A stretch of DNA of 64,000 bases from Robiginitomaculum sp. (GTDB taxonomy: Bacteria; Pseudomonadota; Alphaproteobacteria; Caulobacterales; Maricaulaceae): the NCBI GenBank assembly GCA_021776525.1, contig JAJFFT010000004.1, positions 904,499 through 968,498 on the forward strand. The letters run 5' to 3'. Below are positions 27,877-36,693 of the stretch, piece by piece. The position numbers and the translations under genes were made by a program. Numbering within the stretch: position 1 is the stretch's first letter; each line of letters opens with the position of its first letter. Under the pieces are notes generated by a model. That model was not told the DNA's origin, did not search any database, and was given only the letters and a program-made list of their open reading frames with translations.

Positions 27877-28689
27877 ATGACCGCGCGTGATGCAAACCAG
27901 ATTGTCAATGCAATTCGTCTTGGCCCGAATGGGCAAGAGACGCTGCAATGGTGTGCACCAACGGAGGTTCCCATCGGCATGGTTTATAATAAGACCCCTC
28001 ATGCGGTGATGATGGCGACGCCGGAGGACTTGCACGATTTTGCAATTGGTTATGCGCTGGCCGAAGGGGTAATCAACCATGCAAACGAGATTGAGGACGT
28101 CATTGTCCTTGAGTTGGAAAACGGCATAGAGTTGCATATACAGATTCCGCAAAATCGCATGGAGAGGCTGGAACTTCATGGTCAAAGGCGGGCACACTTT
28201 GGCCGTGCCGGATGCGGTCTGTGCGGTGTGGACCGTCTGGAAGACGCTATACGACCTTTACCCAAATTACCGGATACGTCTTTGCGGCTGGCTTATCAAA
28301 TGGCTGGCCATGCCGCACAAAAGCTGGCCGACCTGCAACCACTGCGCCGCAAAAACAAGAGTGTGCATGGAGCAGCTTGGGTCAATGCCGATGGTGATAT
28401 CGCAATGGTTCGCGAAGATATTGGCCGCCACAATGCGCTTGATAAAATGATCGGGGCCTGTGCGGTCAAGAGCACCTCGTTTGATGAGGGGTTTGCACTT
28501 CTGTCCAGTCGTTGCACGTTTGAGCTGGCCCAAAAGTGCGCTCTGGCAGGGATATCTGCACTGTTGACGTTATCAGCGCCTTCGGCCAGTGCCATAGAAA
28601 CAGCTAAGCGCGCTAACCTGAGTTTGGCGTCCTGGGATCGCCGCAGCGGTACGCTCGTGGTCTTTACCGGTAACATATGGACGACCTGA
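27877..28689 (+). CDS. fdhD: formate dehydrogenase sulfurtransferase FdhD (FdsC-type)
   Basis: A 270-residue chaperone that transfers sulfur from a cysteine desulfurase to the molybdenum cofactor and inserts it into the formate dehydrogenase. The essential CxxC is in GRAGCGLCGVD; the family motifs MATPEDLHDFAIGYALAEGV and EDIGRHNALDKMIG are present, as are SSRCTFELAQK and a hydrophobic SALLTLSAPSA segment. It starts five bases after fdsA. In Rhodobacter the operon order is fdsGBACD; here fdsD is not found after this gene. Confidence 0.95.
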   Translation: MTARDANQIVNAIRLGPNGQETLQWCAPTEVPIGMVYNKTPHAVMMATPEDLHDFAIGYALAEGVINHANEIEDVIVLELENGIELHIQIPQNRMERLELHGQRRAHFGRAGCGLCGVDRLEDAIRPLPKLPDTSLRLAYQMAGHAAQKLADLQPLRRKNKSVHGAAWVNADGDIAMVREDIGRHNALDKMIGACAVKSTSFDEGFALLSSRCTFELAQKCALAGISALLTLSAPSASAIETAKRANLSLASWDRRSGTLVVFTGNIWTT

Positions 28690-28766
28690 ACGATTTGGCC
28701 TTATCGGCTCTTGAAATTTGTGCTCATTCATGAACTTCTGCACGTCTGTTATTGAGTGAGCAAACT

Positions 28767-31124
28767 ATGACCCTTCCCAAAACCGGGCACCTGTCCGCCA
28801 AAAAACAGAACATCGTGAAAACGGTCAATGACCACCTCTATCCCGGGCGCATAAAGCGGATGTTTGAAGGCGGCATAGACTTTATCCCGGGTCGGCGCGA
28901 AGGCTATCAATATTGGGACGTGGACGGGCACAATGTGTTTGATCTGCATTTAAACGGCGGCACGTTTAACCTGGGGCATCGTAATCCAGACCTGATCGCC
29001 GTCCTGAAAAAAGCACTCAAGGACTGGGATATTGGCAATCACCATTTTCCCTCCGAACCCAAGGCAAAATTAGCCAAAGCCCTGATTGCGGCTACGCCCG
29101 GCGATATGCGTTATGTGGTTCTGACCCCCAGTGGCAGCGAGGCCAATGATATAGCCATCAAATCAGCTCGTTTTGCCACGGGACGGCGTAAAATTGTGGC
29201 TCTGGATGCAGGCTATCATGGGCGCACTGGCCTATCTGGTGCCGCAGGTGATGACGAAACGGCCCGGTTTTTCTACAGTCATAACCCGGACGAGTTTATC
29301 AAGGTTCCTTTTAATGACCTGGATGCCATGGAACAGGCATTGCAGGGCCGCGACGTGGCGTTGGTGATGATGGAGCCTATTCCCGCCACCTGTGGCTTCC
29401 CGCTTCCAGAGGACGACTATCTGCCGGGTGTAAAGGCGCTTTGTGAAACCTATGGCACCCTGTTTCTGGCCGATGAAGTGCAAACGGGCCTGGGTCGTAC
29501 CGGACATCGCTGGGCGGTTGAGGCCTGGGGCGTTGAGCCAGACATGCTGGTTACTGGCAAAGGGTTGTCGGGCGGTTTATACCCGATGGCGGCACTGGTG
29601 ATGAGTGAACAAGCCGGCGGCTGGCTGGTCGAGAATGGCTGGGGGCATGTATCCACATTCGGTGGCTCTGATGTGGGTTGTTGTGTGGCCATTGAGGCCC
29701 TGCGCATAAGCCTTTCTGATGAAACATTGCACAATGTAGGTGTCCAGGCCGAATATTTACGTGACGGTCTGGATCGCCTTAAACCGCGTTTTCCGTTCTT
29801 TACCGGCATTCGCCAAAAAGGACTGGTGATGGGTCTGCAATTCAGCGATAGCACCATGGCCTATGGCATGATGCGGGCGCTTTATGAAAATGGCATTTGG
29901 GCAATTGCCGCCGGGTTTGACGATACCACATTGCAATTTAAACCTGGCTTGCTGGTCGATCGGGCCTATTGCGATGAGGTGTTGGTACGTTTTGAAAACG
30001 CTTGTATCTGGCTGGTCAATAATCTTGGTGACCTGATCACTGGCGGCACACCAGATGCTGATGATCCAGAGGTGCAGTCTGCACAGGCGCTGGCGCAAAA
30101 GGCACTGGAACAATGGGGGCTGGAAAAAGCCGATATAAAATTGCTGAAACACCGCGAAAACACGGTGTTTATGATCACAGATACCAAAGGTGTGCACACC
30201 GCTTTGCGTGTGCACCGGGCCGGATATCACACCGATGAGGCTTTGCAGTCCGAGCTTATGTGGATGGAGGCTTTGCGTGCGGATGGGATTGAAACCCCGG
30301 CCGTGATCCCGACGCGGGACGGTAAAATGCTGATCACCGTCGCCCATAAAGCCGTGTCTGAGCCACGCCAGTGCAGCATGTTGTCCTGGGTCGATGGACA
30401 GGCTTTTGATGATCTGGGCCGCGTGGAAAGAGGCGTCAAAAATGAACTGATCGAGCGTTATACCCGGTTGGGGGAACTGGCCGGCAAACTGCATAATCAG
30501 GCCGAGCAATGGGAACCGCCAGATGGTTTTACCCGCCATGCATGGGATGATGAAGGCTTGTTGGGCGATCACCCCTTATGGGGACGGTTTTGGGAGCACC
30601 CGGTTCTGACCGATCAGCAAAAAGACCAGATACAAAAGGCGCGGCTGGTTCTGCAAGGATTGCTAAAAGAAATTGGTAAAGGCAAGGATTGCTATGGTCT
30701 GATCCATGCGGATTTTCTGCCAGAAAATATTCTGGTCGAAAATGGCAAACTGAACCTTATTGATTTTGACGATAGCGGCTATGGCTGGCATCTTTTTGAG
30801 ATGGCGACGTCGCTTTTTCCGCAAGCTGATCAGCCGTTTTTTGACGACCTGGTTGCGGCCTATGTCAGTGGGTATCGTACCCAGCACGCCTTTTCCGAAG
30901 ACCATCTGGAGCTGTTGCCAGCATTTATCATGATCCGTGCCTTTACGTATCTGGGCTGGCTGAAAAGCCGTCAGGGCAGCATGCAGAACGCTGATCGTAT
31001 TGCCCAGAAACTGGGCGAAGTGCTGAGCGAATATATTCCGGAACTGATGCAGGAATTGACCAAACCGCAACGCATTGGTGTCGAAATTCTGCATTTCATC
31101 AATAAACTCAAAACACTATCATGA
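28767..31124 (+). CDS. class III aminotransferase fused to an APH/choline-kinase-like domain
   Basis: A 785-residue fusion. Residues about 30-430 are a fold-type I PLP aminotransferase: TPSGSEANDIAIK, YHGRTGLSGAAG, the PLP-stacking Asp in LADEVQTGLGRTG and the PLP lysine in TGKGLSGG (about 265). Residues about 460-760 form an aminoglycoside/homoserine/choline-kinase-like domain with GLIHADFLPENIL and LIDFDDSGYG (metal and catalytic loops). Kinase plus PLP-lyase fusions are known for ethanolamine- or hydroxylysine-phosphate phospholyase relatives, where the kinase is usually N-terminal; here the order is reversed. Inference: phosphorylation of an amino alcohol followed by elimination or transamination. 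ATG 28767 is preferred to the TTG upstream. Confidence 0.8.
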   Translation: MTLPKTGHLSAKKQNIVKTVNDHLYPGRIKRMFEGGIDFIPGRREGYQYWDVDGHNVFDLHLNGGTFNLGHRNPDLIAVLKKALKDWDIGNHHFPSEPKAKLAKALIAATPGDMRYVVLTPSGSEANDIAIKSARFATGRRKIVALDAGYHGRTGLSGAAGDDETARFFYSHNPDEFIKVPFNDLDAMEQALQGRDVALVMMEPIPATCGFPLPEDDYLPGVKALCETYGTLFLADEVQTGLGRTGHRWAVEAWGVEPDMLVTGKGLSGGLYPMAALVMSEQAGGWLVENGWGHVSTFGGSDVGCCVAIEALRISLSDETLHNVGVQAEYLRDGLDRLKPRFPFFTGIRQKGLVMGLQFSDSTMAYGMMRALYENGIWAIAAGFDDTTLQFKPGLLVDRAYCDEVLVRFENACIWLVNNLGDLITGGTPDADDPEVQSAQALAQKALEQWGLEKADIKLLKHRENTVFMITDTKGVHTALRVHRAGYHTDEALQSELMWMEALRADGIETPAVIPTRDGKMLITVAHKAVSEPRQCSMLSWVDGQAFDDLGRVERGVKNELIERYTRLGELAGKLHNQAEQWEPPDGFTRHAWDDEGLLGDHPLWGRFWEHPVLTDQQKDQIQKARLVLQGLLKEIGKGKDCYGLIHADFLPENILVENGKLNLIDFDDSGYGWHLFEMATSLFPQADQPFFDDLVAAYVSGYRTQHAFSEDHLELLPAFIMIRAFTYLGWLKSRQGSMQNADRIAQKLGEVLSEYIPELMQELTKPQRIGVEILHFINKLKTLS

Positions 31125-31139
31125 GGGTCGTTTCTCGTC

Positions 31140-32390
31140 ATGTGTGATACACAGGTTATTTTGCAAAACGGTGCAACGTATTTTGCCAAGAATAGCGACC
31201 GCGAAGCCAGCGAGCCGCAGGTCATTGTGCGTCTGGCCGCTGTTCAGAATGACCCGGCCACTATCGTGCAAACCACCTATATCCCGGTTACACAGGTGCC
31301 AGACCGCTATGGTGTGATCCTCTCCAAACCGGTCTGGATTTGGGGCGCCGAAATTGGCGTCAATGATCAGGGCGTGGTGATCGGTAATGAAGCCGTGTTT
31401 ACACGTCAGGTTCGCAAAGCCGGACAGGCTTTGCTGGGCATGGACCTGTTGCGCCTGGGGCTAGAGCGAGGGCAAACGGCACCGGAGGCCCTGCACGCCA
31501 TTACCAGTCTGTTGGAGGAATACGGGCAGGGCGGCCCGGCCGGGTTTCGCGACAAGGCCTTTCGGTATGACAACAGTTTTATTATTGCAGATGCGCGCGA
31601 GGCCTGGATTTTGGAAACCGCGGGCAAAAGCTGGGCCGCTAAAAAAGTTAAGACCTATGGCGCCATATCAAATCGGCTCAGCATTGGTGCCCCGCACGAC
31701 CTTGCCAGTAACGACATTGGCGAGGCAGATTTTGCCAAAACTCACGATACACGGTTTATGGCCTTTATGGGCAAAGCTTATGCGCGTCAAAAACTGAGTC
31801 TAAGCTGCTTGCACGATCTTGAGCGCAAAGAAAGCGCATCGCTGGCTATGATGGCGCGCAATCTGCGAAGCCACCAAAATGATCGGGCGCGTTTTGCCAG
31901 CCACGGTAATGACGATGTGTGTATGCACGCCGGTGGGTTGACCCGGCCTAGTCAGAGCACCGGATCGATGATCGTGAAAATACAAGCCAGCAAAGCTCCA
32001 CAGGTGATGGTTACCGGTACGTCTGCGCCATGTTTGTCACTGTTCAAGCCCATTGATTTTGACAGCACACAGCCCTTTTTTGCGTTTCAGGATGGCGATC
32101 AGATGGCAGATCAAAATCTATGGCATGAGAACGAATGGGTGCACCGTCGGGCACTGTTTGATCGCGGTTTTGCCGATGAATTGTGCACCTCACGTGATGA
32201 GGTTGAAACCCGCATGATGGCCGTGTTTGAACATAATTTACCAATGAATGCGGCCCATGAACTGGCGGCGGACTGGCATAGGCAATGGCAGGCAAAGGCG
32301 CGGGAACAAGTGCCTGATCTATCCCGGTTTTCTGCTTATGGTCGGTATTGGCGCAAAATGAATGCGCTGGATGGGATTAACTGGCCTTGA
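31140..32390 (+). CDS. C69-family (secernin-like) N-terminal nucleophile hydrolase
   Basis: A 416-residue protein of the peptidase U34/C69 family. It begins MCDTQ, so removal of the Met exposes Cys2 as the N-terminal nucleophile; KNSDREASEPQ follows, as in secernins. Further conserved segments are WGAEIGVNDQGVVIGNEAVF, LLRLGLERGQTAPEAL and FIIADAREAWILETAGK. Activity is likely dipeptidase, amidase or acylase. It starts 15 bp after the aminotransferase-kinase gene, indicating one operon. Its 3' end overlaps the convergent SDR gene by 14 bp. Confidence 0.85.
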   Translation: MCDTQVILQNGATYFAKNSDREASEPQVIVRLAAVQNDPATIVQTTYIPVTQVPDRYGVILSKPVWIWGAEIGVNDQGVVIGNEAVFTRQVRKAGQALLGMDLLRLGLERGQTAPEALHAITSLLEEYGQGGPAGFRDKAFRYDNSFIIADAREAWILETAGKSWAAKKVKTYGAISNRLSIGAPHDLASNDIGEADFAKTHDTRFMAFMGKAYARQKLSLSCLHDLERKESASLAMMARNLRSHQNDRARFASHGNDDVCMHAGGLTRPSQSTGSMIVKIQASKAPQVMVTGTSAPCLSLFKPIDFDSTQPFFAFQDGDQMADQNLWHENEWVHRRALFDRGFADELCTSRDEVETRMMAVFEHNLPMNAAHELAADWHRQWQAKAREQVPDLSRFSAYGRYWRKMNALDGINWP

Positions 32391-33165
32391 TCCGTTTGGT
32401 GCTTAGGCGTTCCAACCATGAAGGGGACAGGCGTGAAAGCAGATGCGCCAAACGTGCGCCCTTTGCGACAGGCAGGAAATCCCGGCGGCGCATGGCCGCA
32501 ATAACAATGCGATTTGCCGCCTCATCCGCTGAAATTGCGCCCTTGGCTTCGGCTCTTTGGTGGGTCGCTTTTTTGCCGCTGCCGCCCAGGGCATTGCTGC
32601 CGATCTGTGTCTCCACATAAGACGGGCAGACGATTAAAACGCCAAGACCCCGGTGGCGGTTTTCGGTGCGCAAGGTTTCAAAAAAACCGCGTATGGCATA
32701 TTTGCTGGCGGCGTAGCCAGAACGCATTGGCAGCGGACAAAAACCAGCCACACTCGACATGGCAATAAACTGCCCTTTGGTCTTCAAAAGCTCCGGCAAG
32801 GCTGCTTTGGCAATGTTCACCGCCCCAAAAAAATTGACCTCCATGACTTTGCGGATAACGGACAGGTCTGTGTCTTCAAAAAAACTGAGATGGGTCAGGC
32901 CGGCATTGGCAACGACCACGTCAATATGCCCAAAATGTGCCAATGCCTCTTCGACCGCATGGGCGCAATCGGTTGGTTCAGTGACGTCGCAGGGACAGAC
33001 CAGAACATTGGCCCCCAGATTGCGACAAGCATTTGCAACACTGTTGGCTCCGGCCTCATCAATATCCAGCAAGGCCAGATCATGCCTGAGGGCAGCATAT
33101 TGTCTGGCCAGTGCAGCCCCAATGCCACTGCCGCCGCCGGTGATGACCACGGTTTTTGCGCTCAT
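32377..33165 (-). CDS. short-chain dehydrogenase/reductase
   Basis: A 262-residue classical SDR: cofactor motif TGGGSGIGAALA, NAG motif VVANAGLTHL, catalytic Ser in MSSVAG and YAASK (YxxxK), then the PG-like VCPSYVET. The Asp after the second strand (LLDIDEAG) favours NAD(H). The C-terminus is basic and hydrophobic (ARLAHLLSRLSPSWLERL), possibly membrane-associating. It overlaps the epimerase gene by four bases and is last in the tetR-ThDP enzyme-epimerase-SDR operon. Confidence 0.9.
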   Translation of the reverse strand: MSAKTVVITGGGSGIGAALARQYAALRHDLALLDIDEAGANSVANACRNLGANVLVCPCDVTEPTDCAHAVEEALAHFGHIDVVVANAGLTHLSFFEDTDLSVIRKVMEVNFFGAVNIAKAALPELLKTKGQFIAMSSVAGFCPLPMRSGYAASKYAIRGFFETLRTENRHRGLGVLIVCPSYVETQIGSNALGGSGKKATHQRAEAKGAISADEAANRIVIAAMRRRDFLPVAKGARLAHLLSRLSPSWLERLSTKRIKAS

Positions 33166-34130
33166 GTTGATGCCTCACTTTTCCTGTAACATTCAAAAAC
33201 CTCAGCCGTGGTCATGGTCGGCTGAAAGCCGAATTCAGACTTCAACGCGTCATTGGCCAGAACCGGTCGATAACGTAAAAAATCAACGCCCTCAGGGCCG
33301 CGTGTCGATAGTTTTAGAGCTTTGAGAACCTTGAGAATGAATTTCAATACCCCGGCCGGGAGCGGCAGATAAGGCTTGCCGATACGCCGGGCAACCTCGC
33401 ACAGGGGTAAGGCGCCATCCCCGGCAAGATTGTAAATGCCGCTTTTGCGTTCCAGTATCCCTTTGACGATGATCGCCGCCACATCATCAACTAATATCAT
33501 CACAAACGGGATGTCTGACCCTGAAATGCCGACAACCACAGGGCCTTCAAAAACCGCACTGACCGGGCTATGCACACGAGGACCAAGTATGGTTCCGGGC
33601 CGTAAGATCAACTGGCTCAATTGTGGGGCTGTGCGGCGGTATTCAGCCAACATTTCCTCGACCAGGCGCTTGTGATGCGCATAGGCAAACTCTTCATTGC
33701 CCCGAAGGGTGTCGCCCTCGCGCAAGGGAACAGGGTTCGACGCGTGATAGCCATAGGCCGCACCACTGGACAAGCAGATCACCTGTTGCACTTTGGCGGC
33801 AATTGATGCCTCGATGATATTGCGGCTGCCTAAGACATCGACGCGATATTCCATATCCCGCGAGCTATCATTACCTGGTGAAACAATAGCGGCCAGATGA
33901 ACCACACTGGTGATCGCATATTGGCGGAATAGTGTTTTAATGTCTGGATCGCATATATCGCCAACCACATATTCAATATCGCCAATCTGGTTGCCAATAT
34001 TGGTCTTGTGAATGTCCAGCGCAACAATCTTGCCAAAGCGATCTCTCTGCTTTGACATGGCTTGCAGCACCTTTGTGCCCACCAGACCGCCAGCGCCGGT
34101 GATCAGGACATTCGGCTTTTGTGCAGACAT
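33162..34130 (-). CDS. NAD-dependent epimerase/dehydratase (extended SDR)
   Basis: A 322-residue extended SDR with GAGGLVG at the N-terminus, VVHLAAIV (strand 4), SSGAAYG with the catalytic Ser region, and YAHHKRLVEE (YxxxK, Tyr and Lys of the active site). The C-terminal half has the LRPGTILGP substrate-domain motif. The substrate could be a nucleotide sugar or a non-sugar hydroxy compound; context favours a small metabolite. It starts six bases after the ThDP enzyme gene and overlaps the SDR gene, so it belongs to the operon. Confidence 0.88.
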   Translation of the reverse strand: MSAQKPNVLITGAGGLVGTKVLQAMSKQRDRFGKIVALDIHKTNIGNQIGDIEYVVGDICDPDIKTLFRQYAITSVVHLAAIVSPGNDSSRDMEYRVDVLGSRNIIEASIAAKVQQVICLSSGAAYGYHASNPVPLREGDTLRGNEEFAYAHHKRLVEEMLAEYRRTAPQLSQLILRPGTILGPRVHSPVSAVFEGPVVVGISGSDIPFVMILVDDVAAIIVKGILERKSGIYNLAGDGALPLCEVARRIGKPYLPLPAGVLKFILKVLKALKLSTRGPEGVDFLRYRPVLANDALKSEFGFQPTMTTAEVFECYRKSEAST

Positions 34131-34136
34131 CAGAGT

Positions 34137-35891
34137 TTATCCTTCTGGTTCCTGATGCATGGCTTTAAAGGTTTCAAAACCCGGCGCCCAGATGTGTTCG
34201 ACCGGATCGACATCCAGATGAATAACGGCGCAATTATTGCTGTGAATGGCACGTTCTAGTGCCGGTTTCAGATCTTCGGACTTGCTGACCCGCTCGCCAT
34301 GGGCCCCCATGGCTTCGGCCAGTTTGTCAAAGGCAATCTCCCCCAGATCCGTGTTGATGGTTTCCTGTGGTGACAATATGCGGTTCTGCATCATGCCGGT
34401 GGGGTTTAAGGCCATGCCCTGACTAAATTTGACCATGCCCCATTGTTTGTCGGCCACTACAAGGAAGATCACCGGCAGTTTGTTGCGCACCGCAGTTTCT
34501 ATTTCCTGCATATGAAAACCCATGGCACCATCACCGATAACGCAATAAACCTGACGTGCCGGGTAAGCGACCTGTGCGCCCAGCGCCTGACCAACCCCGG
34601 CCCCCAGCATGCCAAATTTATAGGTCATTAAATGCGCGCCGGGGGTTCTGATTTGGTGAAATGAGGTGCCCCAGACAGCCGTATTGCCGCCATCAATGGC
34701 AATAATGGCATCATCATCAAAAACCTCCTGACAAATGACCGAGATTTGGAACGAATGCAGCGGCACATCCACCGCAGACATAAACATGATGGCGGCTTCC
34801 CCGTTTTCGGTTTTGGCTTTGTGATAGGCCTGCACGCGGGTTTCGTGCTCAGAGCCCGCGCGGTTAAGTTTGCGGCGTTCAAATTCAGCAATCAGGTCTG
34901 CTAGAAAGGCCTTGGCATCGCACAAAATGCCTAGTTTTACGGCTTTGTTCAGGCCTAATATCTCGCTGTCGCAATCCACATGGATTAAATCCTGATCCTC
35001 TGGCTTGGCCCAATACGGGGCTTTGCCCCACCAGTCGGTTTCGCCAAACCGTGTCCCAAGGGCCAGTACGACATCAGACTCATTGCGAATTTTATCAACC
35101 ATTTCGGTGTGCATAAGCGGTACGGAAACCGCACGGCGTTCGTCGATACAGGATCGGCCACCCCAACTGGTGGTTACCGGGGCCTGGATCATCTCGGCCA
35201 GTTTGGCCAGTTCTTCGCTGGCCCCGGCATGCAGAACGCCTGACCCGGCCTGTATCATTGGCATTTTTGCAGTTTCCAACATGTCTGCGGCCTGTTGAAC
35301 CTGTGACGAGGACGGGTGCACAGCTTCGGTCACTCGGTATTGGTCCGGGGCCATCAGAGGCGGTATGGTGGCACTGCTGGGGGAATTGATTATATCTTCT
35401 GGGACGGTCACATGAACCATGCCCGGGCGCCCCTGATGAGACAGGCGAAAGGCCCGGCGCATCATTTCGGGGATGCGTGTGAAGTCATAGGCCGCCCCCG
35501 ACCATTTTGCGATTGGTTTGATCGCGCTGACCTGATCAAAATATTGGAAGGTGCCCCCACGATCCGGGCCAATAATACCGGTTCGGCGCCAGCTGGTAAT
35601 CAGCAAGACCCGATTACCTTCGCCATTTTCGGTCACCACGCCAGGCAGAATGTTGGCGACGCCCGGACCACTGGAGGCAATACAGACGCCCAGCTTGCCA
35701 GTCAGGCGCGCATAAGCCCCGGCCATGTGTGCGGCGCTGCTTTCGTGGCGTGGTGTCACCAGGCGGATGTCATACTTTCTAAGGGCCGCCGTCAGTTGCA
35801 CATAGGTGCCGTCTATAATCCCAAAAACTGTATCAACGCCCTCGTTTTTCAACATTTGGGCAATCAGGTCGCCGCCAGTTTGATCGGTCAT
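34137..35891 (-). CDS. thiamine-diphosphate-dependent enzyme (acetolactate-synthase-like)
   Basis: A 584-residue three-domain ThDP enzyme. The N-terminal PYR domain has the activating Glu about 50 in PRHESSAAHMAGAYARLTGK, the central domain has the ALGTRFGE type of nucleotide-fold segment, and the C-terminal PP domain has GDGAMGFHMQEIETAVRNKL (GDG...N metal/ThDP motif, here with an E-T-A spacing typical of ALS-like proteins) and the VVADKQWG segment. No regulatory subunit gene is adjacent, so branched-chain amino acid synthesis is unlikely; decarboxylase or carboligase in a catabolic pathway is more probable. It overlaps the tetR stop by four bases. Confidence 0.88.
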   Translation of the reverse strand: MTDQTGGDLIAQMLKNEGVDTVFGIIDGTYVQLTAALRKYDIRLVTPRHESSAAHMAGAYARLTGKLGVCIASSGPGVANILPGVVTENGEGNRVLLITSWRRTGIIGPDRGGTFQYFDQVSAIKPIAKWSGAAYDFTRIPEMMRRAFRLSHQGRPGMVHVTVPEDIINSPSSATIPPLMAPDQYRVTEAVHPSSSQVQQAADMLETAKMPMIQAGSGVLHAGASEELAKLAEMIQAPVTTSWGGRSCIDERRAVSVPLMHTEMVDKIRNESDVVLALGTRFGETDWWGKAPYWAKPEDQDLIHVDCDSEILGLNKAVKLGILCDAKAFLADLIAEFERRKLNRAGSEHETRVQAYHKAKTENGEAAIMFMSAVDVPLHSFQISVICQEVFDDDAIIAIDGGNTAVWGTSFHQIRTPGAHLMTYKFGMLGAGVGQALGAQVAYPARQVYCVIGDGAMGFHMQEIETAVRNKLPVIFLVVADKQWGMVKFSQGMALNPTGMMQNRILSPQETINTDLGEIAFDKLAEAMGAHGERVSKSEDLKPALERAIHSNNCAVIHLDVDPVEHIWAPGFETFKAMHQEPEG

Positions 35892-36547
35892 GATATGTGA
35901 TCCTTTTGTGGTGTTGATGTGTTTATTCCCATGATCATGGTCAGCAGGCGCTCTAATTGCCCGACGGCGCGCTCGACACTGACATCAATGGTTTTGCTCA
36001 ATTGCTCAAATTCCAGTCGGGCGATCAGTCCCATCAGTAGATCCGCGTCCACCTCAGGGTCCAGCGAGTTACAGCGCTGGCAAAAAATCAATGCTGGCTG
36101 TCGCATGTTATCGCGGTAAGCACGCACCCGCTTTGCCAACACTTCATCCATCCGGGGTTGATGGAAAAAAGCCAGTTCAAATGCAATTTCGTCACGTTGA
36201 CGGTTTTCCGGCAGGCATAGAAAGTTGGCGGCTAGATGGGCCAGTTGGCTAATGGCCTCTGGCGCGGCTTGTCCGTTCTCTATGGCTTCTAGAATGGCAT
36301 AACCCTGTTGCCATAACGCGCTAATCGCCGGTGGGACGTGCTCAACATAATGATCAAAGGCCTGAATAATCAGATCCGTCTTGCTGGAAAAATAATATGT
36401 GGTCAGGGCCGGGGAGGCCGCAGCCTGTTTTGCCACTTCGCGGTGGCTGAGGCCTTCCAGACCATTGCGCGCAATGACTGTGATTGCGGCATCAAGAAGC
36501 GCCTCGCGGGTTCGTTTTCCGCTTTGTCGTTGTGCGGTTTGTGCCAT
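35888..36547 (-). CDS. TetR/AcrR-family transcriptional regulator
   Basis: A 219-residue repressor from ATG 36547 (MAQTAQRQSGKRTREALLDA). The longer open frame would begin in the operator region and is rejected. The N-terminal helix-turn-helix is GLEGLSHREVAKQAAASPAL followed by TTYYFSSKTDLI; the rest is a helical ligand domain. First gene of the operon with the ThDP enzyme, epimerase and SDR; it probably represses itself and that operon through the palindrome upstream. It may also control the frameshifted nitrilase gene or the fusion-gene operon nearby. Confidence 0.9.
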   Translation of the reverse strand: MAQTAQRQSGKRTREALLDAAITVIARNGLEGLSHREVAKQAAASPALTTYYFSSKTDLIIQAFDHYVEHVPPAISALWQQGYAILEAIENGQAAPEAISQLAHLAANFLCLPENRQRDEIAFELAFFHQPRMDEVLAKRVRAYRDNMRQPALIFCQRCNSLDPEVDADLLMGLIARLEFEQLSKTIDVSVERAVGQLERLLTMIMGINTSTPQKDHIS

Positions 36548-36569
36548 CTGGTCCTCTGGTGTGTGTTTG

Positions 36570-36585
36570 TTGTACGTTTGTACAA
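36570..36585. promoter_or_regulatory. palindromic operator of the tetR operon
   Basis: TTGTAC-GTTT-GTACAA is a perfect inverted repeat with 6-bp arms, 22 bp before the tetR start codon. The position between promoter and gene and the half-site geometry fit TetR autoregulation. Confidence 0.6.
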
Positions 36586-36693
36586 TAAACTGTTTGCACG
36601 AGCAAGCGACGTGTGACAAAACGTGTAAAACTGCCTGAGAAATGCGTGTTATATTATTGTAAAATAAGAAAAAATTTTAATTACGTCGTGGCG

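Noticed and set aside
29757..30572. 271-codon open frame on the minus strand
   Set aside because: Shadow of the aminotransferase-kinase fusion gene; no motif or start signal of its own.
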